Shown: in pieces, positions 36,450-45,704 of the stretch
Position numbering within the stretch: the first letter of the stretch is position 1
Layout of the letters: each line of letters begins with the position of its first letter
NCBI GenBank assembly: GCA_031408575.1
Contig: JANNWS010000090.1
Span: 5,227 to 69,226 of the forward strand
Direction of reading: 5' to 3'
DNA from: Aliitabrizicola sp031408575
Lineage (GTDB): Bacteria > Pseudomonadota > Alphaproteobacteria > Rhodobacterales > Rhodobacteraceae
Length of the DNA stretch: 64,000 bases
The notes under the pieces: model-generated
Seen by the model: the letters and a program-made list of their open reading frames with translations, nothing else
What the model was told of the DNA's origin: nothing
Database searches by the model: none
Made by a program: the position numbers and the translations under genes

Positions 36450-37970
36450 ATGGCTGTGCTTGACGACAATATCCAGACCGAGATGCGCGACGGGGTCGAC
36501 CGGGAAACCATCGAAACCGTGCAGGCCATGGCTGGAAAGTACAAGCATGGCTGGGAAACCGAGATCGAGATGGAGTTCGCGCCAAAAGGCCTGAACGAAG
36601 ACATCGTGCGGCTGATCTCGGGGAAAAACGACGAGCCGGAGTGGATGCTTGAGTGGCGTCTGGCCGCCTATCGCCGGTGGGTGAAGATGGAAGAGCCTCG
36701 CTGGGCGATGCTGAACTACCCCGAGATCGACTATCAGGACCAGTATTACTATGCCAAGCCGAAGAGCATGGCTGGCAAGCCGAAGTCGCTGGACGAGGTG
36801 GACCCGAAGCTGCTTGCGACCTATGCCAAGTTGGGAATACCTCTGAAAGAACAAATGCTTCTGGCCGGTGTTGAAGGTTCGGAAGAGCCGCGCCGTGTTG
36901 CGGTGGATGCGGTGTTTGACTCGGTTTCGGTCGGCACCACTTTCAAGGCTGAACTGGCGAAGGCGGGGGTGATCTTTTGCTCGTTTTCTGAAGCGGTGCG
37001 GGAACATCCCGAGCTTGTCCGCAAGTATCTGGGCAGCGTCGTGCCGCAATCAGACAATTACTTTGCCACGCTGAATTGCGCCGTCTACACCGATGGCAGC
37101 TTTGTCTACATTCCCGAAGGCGTGCGCTGCCCGATGGAACTTTCGACCTATTTCCGCATCAACGCCGAGAACACCGGCCAGTTCGAACGCACCCTGATCA
37201 TTGCCGAAAAAGGCAGCTATGTCAGCTATCTGGAGGGCTGCACTGCGCCCAAGCGCGACACCCATCAGTTGCACGCGGCGGTGGTTGAAATCGTGATCCT
37301 TGAGGATGCCGAGGTGAAATATTCCACCGTGCAGAACTGGTATCCGGGGGATGAAAACGGCCGTGGCGGGATTTACAACTTCGTCACAAAGCGCGCGGAT
37401 TGCCGGGGCGACCGAGCCAAAGTGATGTGGACGCAGGTTGAAACAGGGTCGGCGATCACCTGGAAATACCCGTCTTGCATCCTGCGCGGCGATGACAGCC
37501 AAGGCGAATTCTATTCCATCGCCATCGCCAACAACGCGCAGCAGGCCGATACCGGCACCAAGATGATCCATCTGGGCAAGAATACGAAATCGCGGATCGT
37601 GTCGAAAGGCATTAGCGCGGGGCGCGCCCAGAACACCTATCGCGGGCTTGTCAGCATGCACCCGAAGGCGACCAACAGCCGCAATTACACCCAATGCGAC
37701 AGCCTGCTGATCGGGCAGGGCTGTGGCGCACATACGGTTCCCTATATCGAGGTCAAGAACAATTCGAGCCGGGTCGAGCATGAGGCGACGACCAGCAAGG
37801 TGGATGATGACCAGCTGTTCTATTGCCGCTCGCGCGGGATGGGCGAAGAGGCGGCGGTGGCGCTGGTGGTGAACGGGTTCGTAAAGGACGTGCTGCAAAC
37901 GCTGCCGATGGAATTCGCGATGGAAGCGCAGGCGCTGGTCGCGATTTCGCTTGAAGGGTCAGTCGGATGA
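36450..37970 (+). CDS. sufB: Fe-S assembly scaffold SufB
   Basis: Core scaffold of the SufBC2D complex that builds iron-sulfur clusters. The long conserved core includes VPQSDNYFATLNCAVYTDGSF, VYIPEGVRCPMELSTYFRIN and the C-terminal NYTQCDSLLIGQGCGAHTVPYIEV with conserved cysteines. Length 506 is normal. AGGA lies about 6 bases upstream. Its stop overlaps a doubtful 38-codon frame (ATGA at 37967). Confidence 0.97.
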   Translation: MAVLDDNIQTEMRDGVDRETIETVQAMAGKYKHGWETEIEMEFAPKGLNEDIVRLISGKNDEPEWMLEWRLAAYRRWVKMEEPRWAMLNYPEIDYQDQYYYAKPKSMAGKPKSLDEVDPKLLATYAKLGIPLKEQMLLAGVEGSEEPRRVAVDAVFDSVSVGTTFKAELAKAGVIFCSFSEAVREHPELVRKYLGSVVPQSDNYFATLNCAVYTDGSFVYIPEGVRCPMELSTYFRINAENTGQFERTLIIAEKGSYVSYLEGCTAPKRDTHQLHAAVVEIVILEDAEVKYSTVQNWYPGDENGRGGIYNFVTKRADCRGDRAKVMWTQVETGSAITWKYPSCILRGDDSQGEFYSIAIANNAQQADTGTKMIHLGKNTKSRIVSKGISAGRAQNTYRGLVSMHPKATNSRNYTQCDSLLIGQGCGAHTVPYIEVKNNSSRVEHEATTSKVDDDQLFYCRSRGMGEEAAVALVVNGFVKDVLQTLPMEFAMEAQALVAISLEGSVG

Positions 37971-38075
37971 AACGCGCTATGACGCCGACGATCGGGGAAC
38001 GCCAGAACATCATGTGTTTGCGCCTCGTCGGTTTTCGGGGTTCGGCGGCTATTACCTTGCAAACGGCGGTGTGCC

Positions 38076-38666
38076 TTGGCTGATTTGGCGCGTCCTGAGT
38101 TGACCCTGCCGCCGAAAGAGGCAGAGGCGGTGCGTGCGGCCTATTCCGAGGCGAAGGTGATCCTTGAGTATGGCACGGGCGGGTCCACCGTCATGGCAGC
38201 CGAAATGCCGGGTAAGGTTATTTTTGCGGTGGAAAGTGATCGCAAATGGCTGTCCGGCTTGCTAGGATGGTTTGAGCATCATCCGCCGCGAAGTGCCGTT
38301 CACCTTGTTCATGCCGATATCGGACCGACCGGTAGCTGGGGCCATCCGGTGGGGGCGGCTGACAGGCGGCGTTGGAAAAGCTATCCTTTGTCGGTGTGGA
38401 AACGCCCCGATTTCCAGCACCCTGATGTCGTGCTGGTCGACGGTCGGTTTCGCGTCGCCTGCTTTTTGACGGTGATGCGCTTGATCCGCCGGTCTGTCCG
38501 CGTTTTGTTCGACGATTATGCACGCCGAAATGCCTATCACGTTGTCGAGGCGTTCGTCGCGCCGGTCGCGCAGATCGGCCGATTGGCAGTCTTTCACCTT
38601 GATCCCCGACCGCTGTCGACCGAAGCCCGATCGTTGTTGCAGAAGTCATACCGTCGGCCCCTTTAA
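38076..38666 (+). CDS. SAM-methyltransferase-like protein in the suf operon
   Basis: A 196-residue protein between sufB and sufC. VILEYGTGGSTVMAAEM (about residues 28-44) looks like a SAM-binding motif I, and PDVVLVDGRFRVACFL (about 115-130) like motif IV of Rossmann methyltransferases. No transmembrane segment. The TTG start is the first available after a stop and has a weak ribosome binding site. A similar unnamed gene occupies this position in related suf operons as I recall; its role in cluster assembly is unknown. Confidence 0.7.
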   Translation: MADLARPELTLPPKEAEAVRAAYSEAKVILEYGTGGSTVMAAEMPGKVIFAVESDRKWLSGLLGWFEHHPPRSAVHLVHADIGPTGSWGHPVGAADRRRWKSYPLSVWKRPDFQHPDVVLVDGRFRVACFLTVMRLIRRSVRVLFDDYARRNAYHVVEAFVAPVAQIGRLAVFHLDPRPLSTEARSLLQKSYRRPL

Positions 38667-38680
38667 GAGAAGATGGAATA

Positions 38681-39436
38681 ATGCTGAATATCAAAGATTT
38701 GCACGTCAAACTTGAGATCGAGGACAAGCCGATTCTCAAAGGCGTGAACCTGAACATCGGGGCCGGGACGGTCCATGCCATCATGGGGCCGAACGGGTCG
38801 GGAAAATCGACGCTGTCTTACGTTCTGGCGGGCCGCGACGGCTATGCCGTGACCAAAGGTTCGGCGCATTTGAATGACCTCGACCTGCTGGAGATGGAAC
38901 CGGAAGACCGCGCGGCGGCAGGCTTGTTTCTGGCCTTTCAGTATCCGGTCGAGATCCCCGGAGTTGGCAACATGACCTTCCTGAGGACGGCGGTGAACGC
39001 ACAGCGCAAGGCACGCGGCCAGGACGAAATGACCGCCGGCGAGTTCCTGAAAGTGGTGCGCGACAAAGCGCGGCAGTTGAAGATTGATGCCGACATGCTG
39101 AAGCGTCCGGTCAATGTCGGCTTTTCGGGTGGCGAGAAAAAGCGCAACGAAATCCTGCAAATGGCAATGCTGGAACCCAAGATGTGCATCCTGGATGAAA
39201 CCGACTCCGGTCTGGATGTAGACGCGATGAAGCTGGTGGCAGACGGCGTGAACGCGCTGCGCGATGCTGGGCGGGCATTCCTGGTTATCACGCATTATCA
39301 GCGACTTTTGGACCATATCCGCCCTGATGTTGTGCATATCATGGCCGAGGGAAGAATTGTGAAATCGGGCGGACCCGACCTGGCGCATGAGGTGGAGAAG
39401 AACGGCTACGGCGATATTCTGGCGGAGGTCGCCTGA
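38681..39436 (+). CDS. sufC: Fe-S assembly ATPase SufC
   Basis: ABC-type ATPase of the SufBC2D complex. Walker A GPNGSGKST (about residues 36-44), Q-loop LAFQYPVEIPG, signature region FSGGEKKRNEILQMAML, Walker B CILDETDSGLDVDA. Length 251 is normal. Its stop shares one base with the sufD start (TGATG). Confidence 0.97.
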   Translation: MLNIKDLHVKLEIEDKPILKGVNLNIGAGTVHAIMGPNGSGKSTLSYVLAGRDGYAVTKGSAHLNDLDLLEMEPEDRAAAGLFLAFQYPVEIPGVGNMTFLRTAVNAQRKARGQDEMTAGEFLKVVRDKARQLKIDADMLKRPVNVGFSGGEKKRNEILQMAMLEPKMCILDETDSGLDVDAMKLVADGVNALRDAGRAFLVITHYQRLLDHIRPDVVHIMAEGRIVKSGGPDLAHEVEKNGYGDILAEVA

Positions 39437-40722
39437 TGGTTTTGACCCAGGCAAAGCAGGACGCGCTGACCGCGCGAATTGCGGGTTTGAGCTTTGCGCC
39501 CGTTGGTTGGCTGGGGGCGGCACGGGCCGATGCGCTGGCGCGGCTGGCGGCAATGGGCCTGCCTGGCAAGCGTGACGAATACTGGCGCTATACCGATCCA
39601 TCCGATCTGACGGCCGCCCTGCCGCCGCCTGCCGCCGTCTTTGATCCGGGCGACGAAAGTCTGGTGTTCGACGGTATCGACCGGCTCAAGCTGGTATTCG
39701 TTGATGGCGTGTTTGACGCGGCAGCCTCGGATGACCCGGTGCTGGCGGGGGTCGAGATCGAGCATCTGTCGTCTGCCGGCATGGCCGATATCCATTGGGC
39801 GCGCGAGATTTACGGCGTTCTGGAGAAGCGCGGGCAAGTGCCGGTGCAGCGTCCGCTTGCGGCTTTGAACAGCGCGTTTGCAAGCGGTGGCCTGCTGATC
39901 CGCGCAACAGCGAAGGCAACGATGCCGATTGCCCTGATTTATCTCCATAAATCAGAGAATTCCGATGCAATTCTGCATCATTGTATCAAGGTGGAAAGTG
40001 GCGCGGAGCTGACCGTGCTGGAAAACGGCCCCGCCGCAGCGCGGCTGACTCAGGTGATGGAGGTGGATGTGGCCGACGGCGGCCGGTTCCACCATATCCG
40101 CGCGCAGGGGCGCGATCACGAACGCCGCGCTGCAACGCATGTATTTGCGCGGTTGGGTGCGGCGGCGCTGTTCAAATCGTTCACCCTCACGGCCAACGGC
40201 GTCCTGACGCGCAACGATGTCGTGGTCGAGTTGTTGGGCGATGACGGCGTGGCCCATATCGCGGGTGCGGCGGTCGGTGATGGGGCCTTTCACCACGACG
40301 ATACGGTGTTTGTCACCCATGCCGGTCTGCGCTGCGAAAGCCGTCAGGTGTTCAAGAAAGTGCTGAAGAACGGCGCCGTAGGCGTGTTTCAGGGCAAGAT
40401 CCTGGTGAAATCCGGCGCGCAGAAGACTGACGGCTATCAGATCAGCCAGTCGTTGCTGCTGGACGGTGACAGCCAGTTTCTGGCCAAGCCAGAGCTGGAG
40501 ATCTATGCCGACGATGTGAAATGCTCGCACGGCTCCACCTCGGGCGCAATCGATGAGGTGGCGCTGTTTTACCTGCGCGCGCGCGGGATACCGCAAAAAG
40601 CTGCACAATCGTTGCTGGTTCTGGCCTTCCTGGCCGAGGCGATTGCCGAAATCGACGATGCGGCCATTGGCGAAGACATTCGTCAGCGGCTGGAAAATTG
40701 GCTGGCGCGGCACGAGCACTGA
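39436..40722 (+). CDS. sufD: Fe-S assembly protein SufD
   Basis: Partner of SufB in the scaffold. KRDEYWRYTDPSDL at the N-terminus and the C-terminal core KTDGYQISQSLLLDGDSQF..KPELEIYADDVKCSHGSTSGAIDEVALFYLRARGI carry the SufD/SufB-family signature. Length 428 is normal. It overlaps sufC by one base and abuts the next gene with no gap. Confidence 0.96.
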   Translation: MVLTQAKQDALTARIAGLSFAPVGWLGAARADALARLAAMGLPGKRDEYWRYTDPSDLTAALPPPAAVFDPGDESLVFDGIDRLKLVFVDGVFDAAASDDPVLAGVEIEHLSSAGMADIHWAREIYGVLEKRGQVPVQRPLAALNSAFASGGLLIRATAKATMPIALIYLHKSENSDAILHHCIKVESGAELTVLENGPAAARLTQVMEVDVADGGRFHHIRAQGRDHERRAATHVFARLGAAALFKSFTLTANGVLTRNDVVVELLGDDGVAHIAGAAVGDGAFHHDDTVFVTHAGLRCESRQVFKKVLKNGAVGVFQGKILVKSGAQKTDGYQISQSLLLDGDSQFLAKPELEIYADDVKCSHGSTSGAIDEVALFYLRARGIPQKAAQSLLVLAFLAEAIAEIDDAAIGEDIRQRLENWLARHEH

Positions 40723-41208
40723 ATGCCAGTCAGTACCGATATCATTGAAAGCTATCGCCGGCCGCGTGCGGTTCTGCGCCGCAAGCTGGACGCCGGGCCG
40801 CAAGAGGGCCGGGCGCTGGCGTTGCTGATGGGGGCGTGCCTGCTGATCTTCGTCTCGCAATGGCCGGGGCTGGCGCGGGCCGCCTATCTTGACCCCACGA
40901 TCCCGCTGGATGCACGGATGGGCGGGGCGTTGCTGGCGACGTTGTTCCTGGTGCCGCCACTGGCGTATGGATTGGCGGCGCTCAGCCATCTTGTTGCCCG
41001 CGCACTGGGTGGCAAAGGCAGTGCGTTCGGGGCGCGCCTTGCTCTGTTCTGGACCTTGCTTGCGGTCAGTCCGCTGATGCTGTTGCATGGTCTGGTGCGG
41101 GGGGTTATCGGGCCAAGCGTGGCACTGACAACGGTAGGGGTATTGGTTTTGCTGGCTTTTCTGCTGCTCTGGTCGAACTCTCTGATCGAAGCGGAGCGTT
41201 CTTCATGA
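40723..41208 (+). CDS. YIP1-family membrane protein 1
   Basis: A 161-residue protein with four hydrophobic helices (about residues 30-50, 66-88, 102-122, 130-150). It starts directly after the sufD stop and overlaps the next gene by ATGA. Helix pattern and pairing with a second similar protein fit the YIP1/YIPF superfamily. Role in iron-sulfur assembly unknown; perhaps a membrane anchor or transporter for the operon. Confidence 0.7.
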   Translation: MPVSTDIIESYRRPRAVLRRKLDAGPQEGRALALLMGACLLIFVSQWPGLARAAYLDPTIPLDARMGGALLATLFLVPPLAYGLAALSHLVARALGGKGSAFGARLALFWTLLAVSPLMLLHGLVRGVIGPSVALTTVGVLVLLAFLLLWSNSLIEAERSS

Positions 41209-41792
41209 ACCCCACCCTGCAATTACTGCTGACCGAGGCGCGTCACACGCTGCAAGACCCCCGCAGCGGGGTGCGGCGTGTGATCGCACTGGGCCTACCG
41301 ATGCAGGCCCGCTGGCTTGGGCTTGGCCTGATTGCGGTGTGCAGCGCGATCCTGACCCATCTCAGCTTTGGCCTGATCCCTGTCGATGACCGCGATGTTC
41401 TAAGCGATCTGATGCAAAGCCCGTTCCGTACGGCGGCCCTGCAAGGCGTCCTGCTGCTGGCGATCGTGCATATGACCTATTGGCTTGGCCGCGCACGGGG
41501 TGGCACGGGGCGCTTTGCCGATGCGCTGGTGGTGCTAGTCTGGTTGCAACTGCTGATGCTGGGTCTTCAGGTCGTGCAGCTTGTGGTGCAGGTGGCTCTG
41601 CCGCCACTTGCCGGCCCGGTGAACTTGGCCGGTTTTGCGATATTCGTTTGGCTTTTGTGCAACTTCATCGCCGAACTTCATGGATTTAAATCGCTTATCG
41701 CAGTGTTCGGCGGGATCGTTCTGGGAATGTTTCTGCTGGGCTTTGCGCTGGCGCTGGTGATCTTTGCCGTGTCGGGCGGGCCGGGGGGATGA
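41205..41792 (+). CDS. YIP1-family membrane protein 2
   Basis: A 195-residue protein with about five helices and the YIP1-like LTEARHTLQDPRSGVRRVIAL N-terminus. It overlaps both neighbours by ATGA, so all three genes from 40723 to sufS are translationally coupled. It probably forms a complex with the preceding 161-residue protein. Confidence 0.75.
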   Translation: MNPTLQLLLTEARHTLQDPRSGVRRVIALGLPMQARWLGLGLIAVCSAILTHLSFGLIPVDDRDVLSDLMQSPFRTAALQGVLLLAIVHMTYWLGRARGGTGRFADALVVLVWLQLLMLGLQVVQLVVQVALPPLAGPVNLAGFAIFVWLLCNFIAELHGFKSLIAVFGGIVLGMFLLGFALALVIFAVSGGPGG

Positions 41793-43015
41793 CCATGTAT
41801 GATGTGAACGCGGTGCGCCGCGATTTCCCGATTCTGTCGCGCGAGGTGAACGGCACCCCGCTGATCTATCTCGACAATGGGGCATCGGCCCAAAAGCCGC
41901 GCGCGGTGATCGACGCCGTGACCCAAGGGTATGCCGCAGAATATGCAAATGTTCACCGGGGCTTGCACTATCTTTCGAACCTTGCGACCGATAAGTACGA
42001 GGCTGTGCGTGGCAAGATTGCGCGCTTTCTGAACGCGGGGTCCGAGGACGAGATCGTCTTTACCTCCGGCACGACCGAAGGCATCAACCTGGTGTCCTAT
42101 GGCTGGGCTGCGCCCCGGTTGCAACCGGGAGACGAGATCGTGTTGTCGATCCTGGAACATCACGCCAATATCGTGCCGTGGCATTTCCTGCGCGAACGGC
42201 AGGGGGTGGTGTTGAAATGGGTTGATATCGACGCCAACGGCGACCTTGACCCGCAGGCGGTGCTGGATGCGATCACCCCGCGCACCCGCCTGATCGCAGT
42301 CACGCATATGTCGAATGTGCTTGGCACCAAGGTGGATGTGGCCGCCATCTGCCGGGGCGCGCGCGAAAAAGGCGTGCCGGTGCTGGTGGATGGCTCGCAG
42401 GCCGCCGTTCACATGCCGGTCGATGTGCAGGCCATCGGCTGCGACTTTTATGCTATAACCGGCCATAAGCTATATGGACCAAGTGGTTCCGGCGCGATCT
42501 TCATCACGCGTGAGAGGATGGTGGAAATGCGGCCCTTCTTAGGTGGCGGCGACATGATCCGCGAGGTGACGCGCGACGGCGTCACTTGGAACGACCCCCC
42601 GATGAAGTTCGAGGCCGGAACGCCCGGCATCGTGCAGCAGATCGGTCTGGGTGTGGCGCTGGACTATATGACCGGGCTGGGGATGGACGCGATTGCCACG
42701 CATGAAGATGACCTGCGCGATTATGCACGAACCCGTCTTTCGGGATTGAACTGGTTGAACCTGCAAGGCAATTCCGCCACCAAGGGGGCCATCTTCTCGT
42801 TTACGCTGAACGGCGCTGCGCATGCCCATGACATCTCGACGGTGTTGGACAAAAAGGGCATCGCCGTGCGGGCCGGCACCCATTGCGCAATGCCGCTGAT
42901 GAACCATCTGGGCGTCGGTGCCACTTGCCGCGCGTCTTTCGGCCTATACAACACCAAGTCCGAAGTGGACTCGCTCGTTGCCGCACTGGAACTGTGTCAC
43001 GAGCTTTTCGGCTAA
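41789..43015 (+). CDS. sufS: Cysteine desulfurase SufS
   Basis: Class II (SufS/CsdA-type) PLP enzyme that donates sulfur to SufBCD. PLP lysine K227 in TGHKLYGPSG and active cysteine C366 in RAGTHCAMPL. Length 408 is normal. Last gene of the operon; no sufA, sufE, sufT or sufU is present in the window, so the sulfur acceptor must be encoded elsewhere. Confidence 0.96.
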   Translation: MTMYDVNAVRRDFPILSREVNGTPLIYLDNGASAQKPRAVIDAVTQGYAAEYANVHRGLHYLSNLATDKYEAVRGKIARFLNAGSEDEIVFTSGTTEGINLVSYGWAAPRLQPGDEIVLSILEHHANIVPWHFLRERQGVVLKWVDIDANGDLDPQAVLDAITPRTRLIAVTHMSNVLGTKVDVAAICRGAREKGVPVLVDGSQAAVHMPVDVQAIGCDFYAITGHKLYGPSGSGAIFITRERMVEMRPFLGGGDMIREVTRDGVTWNDPPMKFEAGTPGIVQQIGLGVALDYMTGLGMDAIATHEDDLRDYARTRLSGLNWLNLQGNSATKGAIFSFTLNGAAHAHDISTVLDKKGIAVRAGTHCAMPLMNHLGVGATCRASFGLYNTKSEVDSLVAALELCHELFG

Positions 43016-43061
43016 ATTTGCGCGTTGCGAAGACCGCTGTCGCAAGTTAAGTACACGTCAG

Positions 43062-43138
<77 letters not shown>

Positions 43139-43700
43139 ATATTTTCAATGTAGGTAGTGGGCGGATTTCCCTCTGCAGTTCGGGGCGAAACAACACGCAT
43201 TTGCAGTTTGGAGGCCCATGCTCCTCCCACGCCATTGGCGCTATGATCGAGGGGACGTGAAGGGCCTCGGCGCGCCAAGCGCGACCGTGGCTTTCCTCAG
43301 GACATTGTGCAAAGGCCAACTGCAGATTTACCCGTCGCAGCCGTCGCGGGACAAGTCTGTCGAGCAAACGCAGGTTTGCATCCGCCATCCCATTTATTCA
43401 AGGGCTCTTCAACAAACCCGCATAGGCGGCTTGAGCGCGGCGACATGTTCGCTCGGTGGTCGGCGTTCGCAGATTGCCGGCTGGTCAGATACGGCGCGCC
43501 AAGACGATACGCCGCGGGTCTGTCTCGGGAAGACGTGAACAACCGTTTGTTTACCCTTCCTGCGTAACGCTGTGCAGCATGGACAGGCGCAATGGGCTGC
43601 ACATCATGGTTACTGGTTTGACTCGGCGCGGAACGTCCGGGCAGCCGCGCAGTCATGGTCGTCAGTTGGCTGTGCCGGCTGGTCAGCGCGGTATGGCCGC
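43139..43700. other. 562-base stretch without a convincing gene
   Basis: Short open frames exist on both strands but none shows a good start, biased third positions over its length, or recognisable motifs. There is no repeat of the tRNA 3' end and no integrase, so an island scar is not supported. It may be decayed coding sequence. The promoter of the response regulator at 43701 should lie near its right end. Confidence 0.6.
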
Positions 43701-44087
43701 ATGAGCCTGAAGGAAACGCTCCGCATCCTGATCGTCGATGACACCGCTGTCAGCCGCGCCCTGGTCTCGCAGGCGCTGGATGAAATTGGCATCACGCATC
43801 ACACCACAGAGGGCGATAGCCGCACCGCATTGGGGATATTGGCGGCTCGACCGGTGCATCTGGTGATCGCGGACATGAACATGCCCGGAATGACGGGATT
43901 GCAACTGCTTGCGGCACTTCGGCAGAACCGCTCGACCCAGCGGATCGGCTTCATTCTGATGACCGAGGCATCAAGCCCCGAGATTCTGAGGCAAGGGCAG
44001 GAACTTGGCCTGAACCATCTGGTAAAAAAACCTTTCACCACCGTAACGCTTAAATCGGGGATCGAACGGGTGGTGGGGCGGCTTTGA
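43701..44087 (+). CDS. Single-domain response regulator (CheY-like)
   Basis: A 128-residue receiver domain without an output domain. The acidic pocket is in ILIVDDT, the phosphoacceptor Asp in LVIADMNMPGMTG, the conserved Thr in ILMTEAS and the Lys in LVKKPFTT. It begins at MSLKETLRIL; no strong ribosome binding site is visible. No kinase is adjacent, so its partner is unknown. Single receivers of this sort shuttle phosphate or control motility/cell cycle. Confidence 0.85.
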   Translation: MSLKETLRILIVDDTAVSRALVSQALDEIGITHHTTEGDSRTALGILAARPVHLVIADMNMPGMTGLQLLAALRQNRSTQRIGFILMTEASSPEILRQGQELGLNHLVKKPFTTVTLKSGIERVVGRL

Positions 44088-44099
44088 CCGCCCCGCTGC

Positions 44100-44951
44100 T
44101 CATGCGCCCCAGGCGCGCGTTACTTGCCGCTGATCACCCAGACCATCAATGCCCAGCGTGATTACCTGTCCGGGGCGCAGATAGATCGGCGCGGGCTTTT
44201 GCCCCATGCCGACACCCGGCGGCGTGCCGGTGGAAATCACATCGCCGGGCTGCAATGACATGAACTGCGAGATATAGCTGACCAGATGTCGCACGCCATA
44301 AACCATCGTTTTCGTGCTGCCATTCTGATACCGGTGACCATCCACCTCCAGCCACATCGGCAGGTTCTGCGGGTCCGGCACCTCGTCGGCCGTGACGAGC
44401 CAGGGGCCGGTCGGCCCGAAAGTATCGGCGGATTTGCCCTTCACCCATTGGCCCGACCGCTCGATCTGAAAGGCGCGTTCGGACACGTCGTTGATCACGC
44501 AATAGCCTGCCACATGCGCCATCGCCTGCGCCTCGTCAATGTAGCGCGCCTCGCGACCGATCACGATGCCAAGCTCGACCTCCCAGTCGGTCTTTTCCGA
44601 TCCCTTGGGAATGATCACATCATCGTTCGGCCCGCAAACCGCCGACGTGGCCTTCATGAACAGCACAGGCTCGGGTGGCACGGCCATGCCGGACTCGGCG
44701 GCGTGGTCGGCATAATTTAGCCCAACGCAAATGAATTTGCCGATCCGCCCGACACAAGCCCCGATCCGGGGTGACCCCGTGACGACGGGAAGGCTTTCCG
44801 GGTTCAGCGCCCGCAACCGGTCCAACCCGTCGGGGGTCAGCGCGGCTCCGGCAATATCATCAACATGTGCTGACAGATCCCGCAGGTGGCCCCGCGCATC
44901 GAGTATTCCAGGTTTCTCTGCCCCAACGGGGCCATAGCGCAAAAGCTTCAT
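44100..44951 (-). CDS. FAH-family hydrolase, likely diketo-deoxy-fuconate hydrolase
   Basis: A 283-residue fumarylacetoacetate-hydrolase fold enzyme. The catalytic domain starts at about residue 70 (GRIGKFICVGLNYADHAAES), with metal ligands in DWEVELGIVIG and SERAFQIER, and STGTPPGVGMG near the C-terminus. In non-phosphorylative L-fucose degradation this enzyme splits 2,4-diketo-3-deoxy-L-fuconate to pyruvate and L-lactate; the neighbours (SDR, dehydratase, lactonase, AKR) fit. The family also includes other diketo-acid hydrolases. Last gene of the uxaA-SDR-FAH transcript. Confidence 0.85.
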   Translation of the reverse strand: MKLLRYGPVGAEKPGILDARGHLRDLSAHVDDIAGAALTPDGLDRLRALNPESLPVVTGSPRIGACVGRIGKFICVGLNYADHAAESGMAVPPEPVLFMKATSAVCGPNDDVIIPKGSEKTDWEVELGIVIGREARYIDEAQAMAHVAGYCVINDVSERAFQIERSGQWVKGKSADTFGPTGPWLVTADEVPDPQNLPMWLEVDGHRYQNGSTKTMVYGVRHLVSYISQFMSLQPGDVISTGTPPGVGMGQKPAPIYLRPGQVITLGIDGLGDQRQVTRAWGA

Positions 44952-44959
44952 GTTTTACC

Positions 44960-45694
44960 TCAGGTGTTTGTCCAGCCGCCGTCGATGGCTATGGCCTGAC
45001 CGGTGATGAAGGCACTTTCATCGCTGGCAAGATAGACCGCAAGGGCTGCTATTTCTTCGGGTCGCCCGATGCGGCCCATTGGTTGACGCGCGATGAAGGC
45101 GGCGCGGGCGGCGTCGGCATCGCCCGTCGCCTCCATCCGTGATTGCAGCGACGGGCTTTCCACCGTCGCCGGGCAAATCGCGTTGCATCGGATCCCCTTT
45201 GTCACATAGTCCGCTGCGACCGATTTGGTGATGCCGATCACGGCGGCTTTGGTCGCACCATAGACAAAGCGGTTGGGCGCCGCGATCATTGACGAGGCAA
45301 CCGAAGCAATATTCACGATCGACCCGCCCCCCGCGGCGATCATCGTTGGCAGGAATGCGCGGGTCATACGGTACAGCGCCTTGACGTTGAGGTTGACCGA
45401 AAAATCGAAGGCCGGTTCGTCGCACTCCAGGATCGTTCCGGCATGCACGTAACCTGCACAGTTGAACAGAATATCGGGTGCGCCGACCCTTGCTGCGATG
45501 GCCGCAACCGCCGCACCATCCGTCACGTCCAGAACATGCGTCTCAATCCCGTCACCCGACAGCACTGCCAGCGCCTCGGCGGATATGTCTGTCGCCACCA
45601 CCCGCGCGCCCTCGGCAACGAAGGCCCGCACGGTGGCAAGCCCGATGCCCGCGCCCGAGGCGGTACAAAAGGCTGTTTTCCCCTGTAATCTCAA
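44960..45694 (-). CDS. SDR oxidoreductase, likely keto-deoxy-fuconate dehydrogenase
   Basis: A 244-residue short-chain dehydrogenase. NAD-binding GAGIG is at about residues 14-18, NCAG near 79, the catalytic Tyr and Lys in YGATK. Segments YVHAGTILECDE and DFSVNLNVKALYRM resemble DHRS6/2-keto-3-deoxy-L-fuconate 4-dehydrogenases. It lies 8 bases upstream of the FAH gene and 10 bases downstream of the dehydratase, so the three form one operon. Substrate inferred from context. Confidence 0.85.
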   Translation of the reverse strand: MRLQGKTAFCTASGAGIGLATVRAFVAEGARVVATDISAEALAVLSGDGIETHVLDVTDGAAVAAIAARVGAPDILFNCAGYVHAGTILECDEPAFDFSVNLNVKALYRMTRAFLPTMIAAGGGSIVNIASVASSMIAAPNRFVYGATKAAVIGITKSVAADYVTKGIRCNAICPATVESPSLQSRMEATGDADAARAAFIARQPMGRIGRPEEIAALAVYLASDESAFITGQAIAIDGGWTNT

Positions 45695-45704
45695 GAGTCT
45701 CTCC

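Noticed and set aside
37967..38083. 38-codon frame overlapping the sufB stop by ATGA
   Set aside because: It overlaps the start of the next gene, has no recognisable feature, and third positions are not biased; could be a coupling leader but unsupported.
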